Both the position numbers and the translations under genes were made by a program. This document shows, one piece after another, positions 50,558 through 58,400 of a stretch of DNA of 64,000 bases. How positions within the stretch are numbered: the stretch's first letter is position 1; each line of letters starts with the position of its first letter. This DNA is from Hymenobacter edaphi (GTDB lineage: Bacteria > Bacteroidota > Bacteroidia > Cytophagales > Hymenobacteraceae): assembly GCF_003258365.1 (NCBI RefSeq), contig NZ_QHKM01000004.1:558001-622000 (forward strand), in the 5' to 3' direction. Under the pieces are notes generated by a model that searched no databases, was not told the origin of the DNA, and saw nothing but the letters and a program-made list of their open reading frames with translations.

Positions 50558-50605
50558 GGGCAAGGCGGTTTCAGGGTGCACAAAAGGGCCTTTCGGGGCC
50601 TTAGT

Positions 50606-51370
50606 TTACGAGTTCTGCCGCGGGGAAGGGCCCTGCGCCCGGCTGATTTTCGACAGCCGCTTGGCCGGCGGCGGGCTGGGAAGCGGGGCCGGCGGCTCGG
50701 CGGCGGGCGGCTGCACGGCCCGCGCCAGCGGCACGGCCAGCAGCGCCCCCAGCACGGGCGCGGTCAGGTACACCCACAGGTGCTGCAGCTGCCCGTTTAC
50801 CAGGGCCGGGGCCAGGGAGCGGGCCGGGTTCATCGACGCGCCGCAGATCGGGCCGGCCACCAGGGCTTCCAGCGCCACCAGGGCGCCCACCACCAGGCCG
50901 GCGGTGATGCCCTTTTCCTGGGCCCCGGTGGAGACGCGCAGCACCACCAGCATCAGCAGCAGCGTCAGCACCACTTCCAGCACGAAGGCCTGCCCGGCCG
51001 TGCCCGCCGGCAGCGTGGCGCCCAGGGTGCGGGCCCCGGGAAACAGCAGCCGCAGCAGGCCGCTGCCCGCCACGGCCCCCAGCACCTGGGCCAGCGCGTA
51101 GCCCGGCACCCGCCGCCAGGCAAAGCGCCCGGCCGCCGCAAAGGCCAGCGTCACGGCCGGGTTCAGGTGCGCGCCCGATACGTCGCCGAAGGTGTAAATC
51201 AGCACGACGACCACCAGGCCGAAGGCTGCGGCCACGCCCCCGTGCCCGATGACGCCCCCGGCCAGCTCGTCGACGACGGCCGCGCCGGTGCCCAGAAACA
51301 CCAGGAAGGCCGTACCCAGCAGCTCGGCCAGCAGCGCCGCCCGCGGGGTGGGCTCAGAGGTAGCGCCCAT
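50606..51370 (-). CDS. Aquaporin/MIP-family channel in the ars-like operon
   Basis: A 254-residue channel with six transmembrane helices and both pore half-helices carrying NPA: GAHLNPAVTLAF and GASMNPARSLAPAL. The selectivity filter Arg follows the second NPA (NPAR). Some MIP channels (AqpS, Fps1) conduct arsenite or methylarsenate and are encoded in ars operons; here the gene overlaps the acetyltransferase gene by 17 bases and ends the arsR-led unit, so metalloid efflux or uptake is a reasonable inference. It may equally be a water or glycerol channel. The C-terminal 40 residues are Pro/Ala-rich. The ATG at 51370 is preferred to longer in-frame starts. Confidence 0.85.
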   Translation of the reverse strand: MGATSEPTPRAALLAELLGTAFLVFLGTGAAVVDELAGGVIGHGGVAAAFGLVVVVLIYTFGDVSGAHLNPAVTLAFAAAGRFAWRRVPGYALAQVLGAVAGSGLLRLLFPGARTLGATLPAGTAGQAFVLEVVLTLLLMLVVLRVSTGAQEKGITAGLVVGALVALEALVAGPICGASMNPARSLAPALVNGQLQHLWVYLTAPVLGALLAVPLARAVQPPAAEPPAPLPSPPPAKRLSKISRAQGPSPRQNS

Positions 51371-51890
51371 CCGTCGCAGGGGCCAGGGGTTCGGCATCGG
51401 TGCCCACCACGGCGCTGCGGCGCTCCAGCAGCAGGGTGTCGCGCCAGCGGCCGCCCATCCGGCCGATTCGCTCGCGGCGGCCCACCAGCCGGAAGCCGGC
51501 GGCCTCGTGCAGGCGCACGCTCGGCTCGTTTTCCGGGAAGATGCCCGCCTGCAGCGTCCACATGCCGTGCGTTTCCGATGCCGCAATCAGCGCCAGCAGC
51601 AGCGCGCGGCCCAGGCCCCGGCCGCGCGCCTCGGCGGCCACGTACACGCTCACCTCGGCCACGCCCCCGTACACGCAGCGCCCCGACACCGGCGACAGCG
51701 CCGCCCAGCCCAGCGCCCGGCCGGTGGCCTCGTCGAGGGCCACGAGGCGGCTGTGGGGCAGGTGGCCGCGGTGCCGCTCGTCCCAGGAGGGCGCTTCGGT
51801 GGTGAAGGTGGCGTTGCCGGTGGCAATGCCGGCTTCGTAAATGGCCCGGACGTCGGGCCAGTGCGCCTCGGTAAGCGGCGAAATAGTCAT
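51354..51890 (-). CDS. ArsN/phosphinothricin-type N-acetyltransferase
   Basis: A 178-residue GNAT enzyme of the PAT/Bar/ArsN group: IYEAGIATGNATFTTEAPSW near the N-terminus, EVSVYVAAEARGRGLGRALL (acetyl-CoA loop R-G-x-G-x-G/A), and AGIFPENEPSVRLHEAAGFR. Relatives acetylate glutamate analogues such as phosphinothricin, methionine sulfoximine or arsinothricin. Placement in an arsR-led operon points to arsinothricin (ArsN1-like), as inference. The ATG at 51890 lies 19 bases downstream (minus strand) of a structured spacer (51908-51987). Its 3' end overlaps the channel gene by 17 bases. Confidence 0.8.
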   Translation of the reverse strand: MTISPLTEAHWPDVRAIYEAGIATGNATFTTEAPSWDERHRGHLPHSRLVALDEATGRALGWAALSPVSGRCVYGGVAEVSVYVAAEARGRGLGRALLLALIAASETHGMWTLQAGIFPENEPSVRLHEAAGFRLVGRRERIGRMGGRWRDTLLLERRSAVVGTDAEPLAPATDGRYL

Positions 51891-51907
51891 CGGCGGTGAA
51901 ATGACAG

Positions 51908-51987
51908 CTGGTGAAACGGGGAGCTGGTGCTCGGAAGGCCAAAAGTGCGCATTTCGCGCAAGTAGCACGGCCCTTCCCGTTTCACCG
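51908..51987 (-). other. Nested inverted repeats in the spacer before the acetyltransferase
   Basis: Nested arms: 51911-51920 (gtgaaacggg) with 51975-51984 (cccgtttcac); 51927-51931 (gtgct) with 51964-51968 (agcac); 51946-51950 (tgcgc) with 51956-51960 (gcgca). Together they predict one long hairpin in the 114-base gap between the phosphoesterase and acetyltransferase genes. On the minus strand CACTTTTG (51940-51947) is one mismatch from a -7 box. It may act as an intra-operon RNA element; no T tract follows. Confidence 0.45.
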
Positions 51988-52004
51988 GCTCCGTTTCATC
52001 CATG

Positions 52005-52778
52005 TTAGTACGCCCGGCGGAGCATGTCGGCGTACGCGTCGGGCAGGGGCGAGGCTTCCACGGCCCGCGCCGCCCGCTCCACGTCGTAGGGCACGCGCAC
52101 CAGCTCGGAGCGCAGGCCGGTCGGCTCCGCCAGGGAAGTTTGCTCGTCGAGGTGCAGCAGCAGGTAGGCGGCGCGCGGGTCGCCGTCCTTGGGCTTGCCC
52201 ACCGAGCCGATGTTGAGGGCGTGGCGGTAGTGCGGCGGGGCGTCCGGGGCGGCGGGCAGCACGCGGTGAAAGGGCTTGTGGGTGTGGCCGAAGAGCAGCA
52301 CATCGGCGCCGGCATCCTGCAGCACGCGCCGGAAGCTGGCCTCGGGCCGGTCCTCAAACAGGTACTCGTTGATTTTGCGCGGCGAGCCGTGCACCAGCAG
52401 CAGATTGAGCGGGCACGGCTCGTCCTGAAACTCCAGCCGCAGGTGCCGGGGCAGCAGGCGCAGGTAGCGCCGCTCCTCGGCGCCCACCACGGCGTTGGTG
52501 TAGGCAATGCTTTGCGCCCCGAGGGCCCGGTCGGCGTCGGTTTTGTAGGCGCAGCCGCATTCGGCGCTGTTCAGCCCGATGCCTTGGTCGTAGTTGCCGG
52601 CAATGGTGGGAATGCCGCGGCGGCGCACTTCGCCAATGACTTCGTTGGGCCAGGGCGCGTAGCCCACCAGGTCGCCCAGGCAGAAGGTCATGTCGGGGCG
52701 GCGTTGGTCGAGGTCGGCCAGCACGGCTTCCAGGGCCGGCAGGTTGCCGTGCACGTCGGAGAAAAAGGCGAGGGTCAT
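52005..52778 (-). CDS. Calcineurin-like metallophosphoesterase in the ars-like operon
   Basis: A 257-residue two-metal phosphoesterase. Motifs in order: FFSDVHGN (D-x-H), CLGDLVGY (G-D), GNYD (variant of GNHD), LLVHGSP and FGHTHKP, which give the full di-metal site apart from the His to Tyr change in GN[H/Y]D. It is close to the YfcE/MJ0936 type acting on phosphodiesters or phosphomonoesters. It sits third in the arsR-arsI-phosphoesterase-arsN-channel order. Metallophosphoesterases have been noted near ars genes in other bacteria, but a role in arsenic chemistry is unproven. Confidence 0.9.
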   Translation of the reverse strand: MTLAFFSDVHGNLPALEAVLADLDQRRPDMTFCLGDLVGYAPWPNEVIGEVRRRGIPTIAGNYDQGIGLNSAECGCAYKTDADRALGAQSIAYTNAVVGAEERRYLRLLPRHLRLEFQDEPCPLNLLLVHGSPRKINEYLFEDRPEASFRRVLQDAGADVLLFGHTHKPFHRVLPAAPDAPPHYRHALNIGSVGKPKDGDPRAAYLLLHLDEQTSLAEPTGLRSELVRVPYDVERAARAVEASPLPDAYADMLRRAY

Positions 52779-52807
52779 AGCAGCGGTTTGCAGGAGGCTT
52801 GGCGGCA

Positions 52808-52843
52808 GAACGCCCCGCTGGGCAGGTGCGCGGCGGGGCGTTC
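52808..52843 (-). other. Hairpin between the arsI-like and phosphoesterase genes
   Basis: Perfect 11-bp stem (52808-52818 with 52833-52843) and a 14-base loop in the 84-base gap. There is no T tract, so it may be an mRNA-processing or partial-attenuation hairpin rather than a terminator. Confidence 0.45.
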
Positions 52844-52862
52844 CGAAAGACAGCAGGACAGG

Positions 52863-53435
52863 TTAGCAGCAGCCGCTGCCCGGGGCGCAGCAGGCTTCGG
52901 TGGCAGCCGGCGCGGCAGCCGTATCGAGCAGCGTGAAGGCCATGGGGGCGGTGGTCAGCACCTCGGCGGGCACGGCCTGGGCGGCCGGCGCAATGCAGCA
53001 CTGGGCACTGGCGTCGGCCTGGTAGTCGTCGGCGTAGCGCGGGTCGTTGAACTCGGCGTCCTCGTGGAAGTAGTACACCTCCCACTCCGTACCGTCCGGG
53101 TCGTTCACCCAGAACTTGTCCTGCTTGGCGTAGCAGCAGGCCGTGCCCATTTCCTCGCGCTGCACCAGCCCGGCGGCTTTGGCCACCGCCAGCCGCTGCT
53201 GCAGCTGCGCCACGGTTTCGACCTGGAAGCCCAGGTGGCCGAAGTTGCTGGCCACCCGCGCCGGGTTCTGCACAAAGGAAATGATCAGCGAGGGCGCGTC
53301 GAGCACGTACTTGGCGTAGCCGGGCTTGATTTTGGTGGCCGGCTGCCCGAAAAAGGCATCGTAGAAGCCGATGGTAGCGGCCAGGTCGGCCACGTACAGG
53401 CTAACGTGCATGCGGGGAAAGAGGGTGGTTGTCAT
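52863..53435 (-). CDS. arsI: ArsI/CadI-family VOC dioxygenase with Cys-rich tail
   Basis: A 190-residue vicinal-oxygen-chelate protein. Metal ligands are probably His10 (MHVSLYV), His67 (FGHLGF) and Glu118 (DGTEWEVYY). The vicinal pair Cys100-Cys101 in GTACCYAKQDKFWVNDPDG is the substrate-binding site of ArsI, the Fe(II)-dependent lyase that breaks the C-As bond of trivalent organoarsenicals such as methylarsenite. The related CadI is cadmium-induced, so the name is not final. Beyond residue 130 a 60-residue extension has three more Cys pairs (146-147, 182-183, 189-190), an unusual extra metal-binding tail. The start is the ATG at 53435. Confidence 0.88.
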   Translation of the reverse strand: MTTTLFPRMHVSLYVADLAATIGFYDAFFGQPATKIKPGYAKYVLDAPSLIISFVQNPARVASNFGHLGFQVETVAQLQQRLAVAKAAGLVQREEMGTACCYAKQDKFWVNDPDGTEWEVYYFHEDAEFNDPRYADDYQADASAQCCIAPAAQAVPAEVLTTAPMAFTLLDTAAAPAATEACCAPGSGCC

Positions 53436-53509
53436 AGCGCAGAAAGGGTTGGAAAAAGTGAGAACAGAAAAGCGTCGGAGAGAAGCGTCGGAGGAAAAGC
53501 GGGGCCGGG

Positions 53510-53851
53510 TCAGCAGGCGCAGCCCGCGGGCCCGTCGCAGCAGGTGGCCTGCTCGAAGAAGCCGGCAAACTGCCGCTGCACCCGCGCCAGCAGCTCGGTG
53601 TCGAGGCAGTAGCACACGGTCAGCCCGTCGATGTCGCCGCGGATGAGGCCGGCCGCCTTCAGCTCCTGCAGGTGCTGCGACACGGTGGTGCGCGAGAGGG
53701 GCAGCTCGGCCGCGATGTCGCCCGAAATGCAGGTTTTGCGGGCCGCCAGCAGCTCGATGATGGCCACGCGGGCCGGGTGGCTCAGGGCCTTGGCCACCCG
53801 CGCCAGCTGCTGCTGGGCTTCGGTAAACTCGGTGAGCTTGGCGTAGGTCAT
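53510..53851 (-). CDS. arsR: ArsR-family metal-responsive repressor
   Basis: A 113-residue winged-helix repressor (KALSHPARVAIIELLAARKT then CISGDIAAELPLSRTTVSQH, LQELKAAGLI). The usual ArsR metal site C-x-C in the alpha-3 region is reduced to a single Cys41 (TCISGD). Cys80 and Cys82 (VCYC) and a C-terminal cluster Cys104-Cys105...Cys111-x-Cys113 can supply thiolates for As(III), Sb(III) or Cd. It is first in the minus-strand operon and should repress it until metal binds. The ATG at 53851 is chosen; an upstream ATG (53887) lies inside the operator palindrome. Confidence 0.93.
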   Translation of the reverse strand: MTYAKLTEFTEAQQQLARVAKALSHPARVAIIELLAARKTCISGDIAAELPLSRTTVSQHLQELKAAGLIRGDIDGLTVCYCLDTELLARVQRQFAGFFEQATCCDGPAGCAC

Positions 53852-53866
53852 GGGGTGGTTATGAAG

Positions 53867-53888
53867 TATGACGTAAACATACGTCATA
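53867..53888 (-). promoter_or_regulatory. ArsR operator palindrome over the -7 box
   Basis: TATGACGTA (53867-53875), spacer AACA, TACGTCATA (53880-53888): perfect 9-bp arms. On the minus strand the -7-like box TATGTTTA (53874-53881, one mismatch to TAnnTTTG) lies across its centre, 22 bases before the arsR ATG. A bound repressor would block this promoter. Confidence 0.8.
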
Positions 53889-53893
53889 GTCGG

Positions 53894-53951
53894 TTAAAAA
53901 GAAACCGCCGGGCCGCCATTTTTTCGGAGAAGAAAAACGGCAGCCCGGCGG
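53894..53951 (-). terminator. Intrinsic terminator abutting the arsR promoter
   Basis: On the minus strand a 13-bp stem with one G-U type pair (53939-53951 with 53905-53917) is followed by TTTCTTTTTAA. It ends the small gene at 53971-54234 just before the arsR promoter and so insulates the operon. Confidence 0.75.
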
Positions 53952-53970
53952 GACGTTGATTAACAGCTCG

Positions 53971-54234
53971 TTAGTGGGAACGGTTGGTCGGATCGAAACC
54001 GGCCGTGTCGTCGCTGAGCGTGGGCGGGCGCGGGGTAGCGGTTTCGTCGCTGCCGTCGGAGTAGAGGCGGTCGGCCGTGTTGCGGGCCATGATCTGGCCG
54101 TGGGTTTCGCGGTTGAGCATGGCCGTGCTGCCGCCTTCGGTGTTGTTGTTTTCCTGGGCCGCGTCGGGGCGGTCCGAGGCGTCGCGGCGCGGCTGCTCGT
54201 CGGCGGGCTGCGGCTGTTGGGATTTGGCTGCCAT
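53971..54234 (-). CDS. Small disordered protein with MLxRETxGQI motif (paralogue A)
   Basis: An 87-residue hydrophilic protein (MAAKSQQPQPADEQPRRDAS...), with no signal or hydrophobic segment. The central motif STAMLNRETHGQIMARN is shared with the neighbouring gene (SQSMLDRETYGQILDQ), while the rest has drifted. The pair look like tandem paralogues. High Asp, Gln, Pro and Thr predict intrinsic disorder around a short helix. No family is recognised. Terminated at 53894-53951. Confidence 0.65.
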   Translation of the reverse strand: MAAKSQQPQPADEQPRRDASDRPDAAQENNNTEGGSTAMLNRETHGQIMARNTADRLYSDGSDETATPRPPTLSDDTAGFDPTNRSH

Positions 54235-54326
54235 GGTTGTGGAAACTAGGTTGGGTATGGCTTACCTGTACGTAGTCCGCGTCCGGGCGGACGAGCCGGC
54301 GGCTCCAGAGTCCGCCGCGACGGGCA

Positions 54327-54354
54327 ACCAAAAGCCCCGGCGCGGGGCCGGGGC
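54327..54354 (-). terminator. Intrinsic terminator of paralogue B
   Basis: 7-bp GC stem (54348-54354 with 54334-54340), loop of 7; on the minus strand TTTTGG follows. It lies 18 bases past the stop at 54372. Confidence 0.6.
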
Positions 54355-54371
54355 GAGTAGTTCGGTCGGGC

Positions 54372-54626
54372 TTAGTCGGCCCGCGCGTTGGGGTTTTCCT
54401 CGCCCGGCACGCGTTCCTCGTTGCCAAGGTGCTGCGAAGCGGGCTGGTTGAGGGCTGAAGTCAGGTCCGAGGTATCCGCATCAGGCGCGGGCTGGTCGAG
54501 AATCTGGCCGTAGGTTTCGCGGTCGAGCATGCTCTGCGAAGTGCCTTCGGAGTGGTCGGGGCTGGTAGCGGCGGCCGACTGCGGGCGTTGGGCGTCGGGG
54601 GCTTTTTCGGGAGTGTCCGGATGCAT
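54372..54626 (-). CDS. Small disordered protein with MLxRETxGQI motif (paralogue B)
   Basis: An 84-residue acidic protein (MHPDTPEKAPDAQRPQSAAA...). Motif SQSMLDRETYGQILDQP matches paralogue A at 53971-54234; both place an S/T-rich lead before it and a D/S/T-rich tail after it. No signal or Cys. Function is unknown. It lies between two other short minus-strand genes and has its own terminator (54327-54354). Confidence 0.65.
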   Translation of the reverse strand: MHPDTPEKAPDAQRPQSAAATSPDHSEGTSQSMLDRETYGQILDQPAPDADTSDLTSALNQPASQHLGNEERVPGEENPNARAD

Positions 54627-54644
54627 GGGAGGAAGATTGAGCGG

Positions 54645-54827
54645 TTAGTCGACGGGATACAGACTGTGGCAGGCCGGATCGAGCTGCTCCCAGTAGCGCA
54701 CGCGCCGGGGAGCGGGGCGGGTGGCAACACCAGCAGCCGAGGCCGCCGCTGTAGGAACGGTGGGAGTGGGGCGCTGAGCCGACAAGGGCGTTTGCTCAGC
54801 GGGCGGGGAGGTAGGGTTTTGGTTCAT
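54645..54827 (-). CDS. Very short Pro/Ala/Thr-rich protein
   Basis: A 60-residue protein starting MNQNPTSPPAEQTPLSAQRP and ending in a better-defined tail RRVRYWEQLDPACHSLYPVD. The start is low complexity. It lacks the MLxRETxGQI motif of the two neighbours. It is kept because it follows the same strand and style as the neighbours, but it could be a chance frame. Confidence 0.4.
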   Translation of the reverse strand: MNQNPTSPPAEQTPLSAQRPTPTVPTAAASAAGVATRPAPRRVRYWEQLDPACHSLYPVD

Positions 54828-54994
54828 AGGTAGATACGGGAAAAACCGACGGCTGTGGGACGCCGCCGCGTCCCTTCTACGCAAACGCCGCCCGAACGGA
54901 CAGCCGCCCGCCCGCGTACAGGGGCCTGGTCGGCCGGGTTTGCCGCGCCGGCCCGGCCTTGTTGTTTTCCTTCTCTCTCCGAACCGTTGCGGCC

Positions 54995-55282
54995 ATGCAC
55001 GTCGAGCACCAAACCGAAGACCAGACGTTTTACCTCACTTCCCACGGCTACGAAGGCGAGCTGGCCTACAGCCGCCCCGCCGAGGGCGTGGTCGACTTCC
55101 AGCACACCTACGTCGATGAGCACCTGCGCGGGCAGGGCGCCGGCGAGGCCCTGGCCAAAGCCGCCCTCGACTGGGCCCGGCAGGAAGAACTGCGGGTGCG
55201 CACCAGCTGCCCCTACATGGCCAAGTTCGTGCAGCAGCACGCCGAGTACCAGGAGCTGCTGGACCAAGCCGACGGGAAATAA
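54995..55282 (+). CDS. Small GNAT acetyltransferase (YjdJ type)
   Basis: A 95-residue protein of the compact GNAT subgroup (GCN5-related, YjdJ/YidJ-like): RPAEGVVDFQHTYVDEHLRG followed by QGAGEALAKAALDWARQEEL and VRTSCPYMAKFVQQHAEYQELL. The loop RGQGAGE is the acetyl-CoA site. C-P-Y-x-x-x-[FY]-[IV] is the typical end motif. Substrate unknown. The frame runs upstream to a TTG (54959), but the ATG at 54995 gives the normal length. Confidence 0.85.
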   Translation: MHVEHQTEDQTFYLTSHGYEGELAYSRPAEGVVDFQHTYVDEHLRGQGAGEALAKAALDWARQEELRVRTSCPYMAKFVQQHAEYQELLDQADGK

Positions 55283-55390
55283 GCCGTTCGGCAGGCCGGT
55301 GGCGGTTTTTCGCCCAGCAGCCTTGGCCACGCCGCCCTGCCCCCAGGATAGCAGCCCGTAAAAGCCGATTTCCCCGACCTCTCTAAACGC

Positions 55391-55422
55391 AACGGCCGCT
55401 CCCGGATTCGGAAGCGGCCGTT
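55391..55422. terminator. Terminator between the GNAT and amylase genes
   Basis: Perfect 10-bp stem (55391-55400 with 55413-55422) and a 12-base loop between convergent genes; on the minus strand it is followed by gcgttt. Confidence 0.6.
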
Positions 55423-55442
55423 TGCTGCGGCGCGTCGGGCCG

Positions 55443-58400
55443 TTACTGCTTCACCACTTTCAGGTGCTGCGGCCGCCCGTCGAGGAGCACCGTCAGCACG
55501 TAGAGGCCGGGAGCGGCGCGGCGCAGCGCCGCGCTCAGCCGGGCCGAGGCCTCCGACGACGCGAGCGGCGGGGTGCTGAGCACCACCCGGCCGGGCGCGG
55601 TGCGCAGCGTGAGCTGCAGCCGGGCGGTGGCCGGCAGTCCGTCGAGGCGCACGTCGCCGGTGGTGGGGTTGGGGTGGATGGCCAGCTCGGGGCCCGGGCC
55701 GGCGGCCACGTACTGCGGGGCGCTGTAGGTGGCCTTGCCGTCGAAGTCGGTCTGGCGCAGGCGGTAGTAGGCGGCGGCTGGCGCGGCCTCGTCGGCAAAC
55801 GAGTAAGCTTGGCGCTGGGTGCTGGTGCCGCGCCCGGCCACCTGCCCGATGCGGCGGTACGCGCGTCCGTCACCGGATTTTTCCACCTCGAAGCCGGCGT
55901 TGTCCTGCTCCTGCGCCGTGGTCCAGCGCAGCTGCACCGTGGCCGGACCGCGGCGCTGGGCCACGAAATCGAGCAGGGTGACGGGCAGCACCGCGCCGCC
56001 CGTGCCGATGCTGAACGGCGAGAAGCTGCTCACGTCGGTGGCCGTGACGGTGTAAGGCCCGCTGCCGCTCACGGCCGTGGTTGAGTACGAGCCCCAGCTG
56101 CCGTTGCCGTTGTAGTGCAGCACGGCGGCGCGGCTGCGCTCAAAGCCGGCGTTTTCGTCCGGAGCATTCCACTGAAAGGTCAGCGCGGCCGTCAGCGCGG
56201 TGCTGGGGCTGATGTCCCAGGTCCGGTCGACGAAGGCGCTGGCCTGGGCGTGCGCGGCGCCGCTGGTACCGTTTTGCCGCACCCCGCCAAACACGCGCAC
56301 CGGCACCGATGGGGCGGTATTGCCGGTGTTTTGCACCGTCAGCGGGGTGTAGCTGGCGCTGGTGCCCACTGGGTAGAGCAGCGTGGCGCCGGCCGGGGCC
56401 GGGCGCACCAGGGCGCCGCCGCTGGCCGCGTCGTTTTTGGTTACCACGTAGCGGCTGGCATCGGCCCCGCTGATGGTGGCGGTGCCGGCCAGCGTCAGGT
56501 TCTGGTCGCCGAGCAGCAGGTGGCCGGTGCGCAGCGTGAGGGTACCCGTCACGCTCGCCGGGGCCAGCAGCTGCACATCGGCGGCGTTGTCGATGGTCAG
56601 GTTGGCGAAGCTCAGGGCGCCGCCCAGCGTCTGGAGGCTGGAGCCGGCCAGCGCCACGGTGCCGCTGCCGGCGACGGTGCCGTGGTTGGTTAGGTTGCCG
56701 GTGAGGCGCAGGGTGCTGCCGGCCGCCAGGGTGAGGGTAGCGCCGCTTTCCACGGTGAGGCTGCGGGCCTGCAGGGTGCCGCTGCCGAGGGTGGGCATGT
56801 AGCTGCTGCCGGCCGGAATGAGCACGTCGGTGCCGGCTTCCGGCTGCCGGCCGCCTTCCCAGTTGCGGCAGCTGCCGGCGTCCGCGCTGTTGTCGTTGCC
56901 GGTCCAGATAGCCACCGTGTTGGCGGCCGGCGCCCCGATGGCCCCGAGCGTGGGCGGAGCCGTGTAAGTGGCCTTCACGTAGCAGCGCTGGCCGGCGTAG
57001 GTGCTGCTGGTGTTGCGCAGCTTAAGCACCAGCCAGTCGGTGGCAGTGGGCGTGTAGGTGCCGGTGAGGGTGCCGGCGCCGGTGGCGGCCTGCAGGCGGT
57101 TGCCCTGCCGGTCGTAGAGGCCGAAGGTCAGGTCGCGGCCGGTGCCGCCGTGCTCCGGGTACAGCTCGTAGCGCACGGGCTGGCCGCTCTGCACGTAGAT
57201 TTTGCCCACCACGCGCTGGTTGGTGGAGTTATCGGGCAGGCGGCCGCCTTGGCCCAGGCTCTGGCAGTTCTGGTCGCCCAGGTCGTCGGCCAGCTCCCAC
57301 TCCTGGATGGTGGCGGCGGCGCGGGCGGGCAGCACGTTGCTGCTGCCCTGGCCCTCGGGCGCCCACACCGAGTAGCCGCGGCGGCCGCCCAGGGCCGAGC
57401 CGTTGCAGGGCGGGGTGTTGATGCGCACGCGCTGGTCCTGGGGCACCACGTACACGTAGCTGCCGTTGGCGCCGGAGTAGTCGATCAGCCGGGTGTTGGG
57501 CGCGAAGTCCGAGTCGACGTAGGTTTCCTGCCAAGTGTCGTAGCTGTCGTTGATGCCGATAAGGGCCTTGGCGCCGCGCTCGATAACGAGGTGGTCGGCC
57601 TGCCGGGCGCGCACCTTGTAAGCCCCGTCCTTGAAGTGCAGGTTCTGGTGGCACCAGATCAGGTTCACCAGGTCGTCGCGCAGGGGCAGGTCGGCGGCTG
57701 AGGTGGGCAGGTGCGAAAACCTTTTGCCGGTGCCGCCCACGTTGAACAGGTCCTCGAAAAACACCTGCGGGTTGCCGTCGACGGCAAAGGCGGCGGCGTA
57801 GGCGGCCGAGAGGCGCGGGTCGAACGGGTCGATGTGCGGGGCCAGCTCCGAGCCGGTGTTCCAGCCGGTGTAGTTGCCGTCGGCGTCGAGCCGGGGCCGG
57901 AAGGTGTCGTGGTTGTTGACGAAGGGCACCGTGCGGTGCACGTACACGGCGCTGCTGCCCGAGCCGTACTGCGCCACCCGCCGGCCCTGCTGGTAGTCGG
58001 GCAGGCTGCCAATGTTGAAGCCCCCGTTGCCGCTCACCATGCCGTAGAGCCCGTCGCGCAGGCCGAAATCGAAGGTGCCCATCAGGAACTCCGAGCCGCC
58101 GTTCTGGCCCGTCACGTTGCCCACGTAGGCGTCCAGGTCGCCGCCCCCGCCCACGTACTCGCCCACGTTGAACATGGCCTCGCCGCCGTTGGCCCAGCCG
58201 GCCAGGTACTTCAGGTTGTAGCTCCAGTCCTGCTGGGCGGCGTAGCTGAAGTGCTTCACCGCGTCCCAGCGGAAGCCGTCGACGCCGGTTTGTTTCTTGA
58301 GCCACACCAGCCAGCTGCGGGCCTGGTCGCGCGAGTAGCCGGCGCCCTGCGGCGGGTTGTAGCTGCTGTTGGTGCTCGGGCCGTAGCCGTCGCTGCCGCC

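Noticed and set aside
51908-51987. Known riboswitch class
   Set aside because: Nested stems are present, but I recognise no conserved core of any described riboswitch, so no class is claimed.
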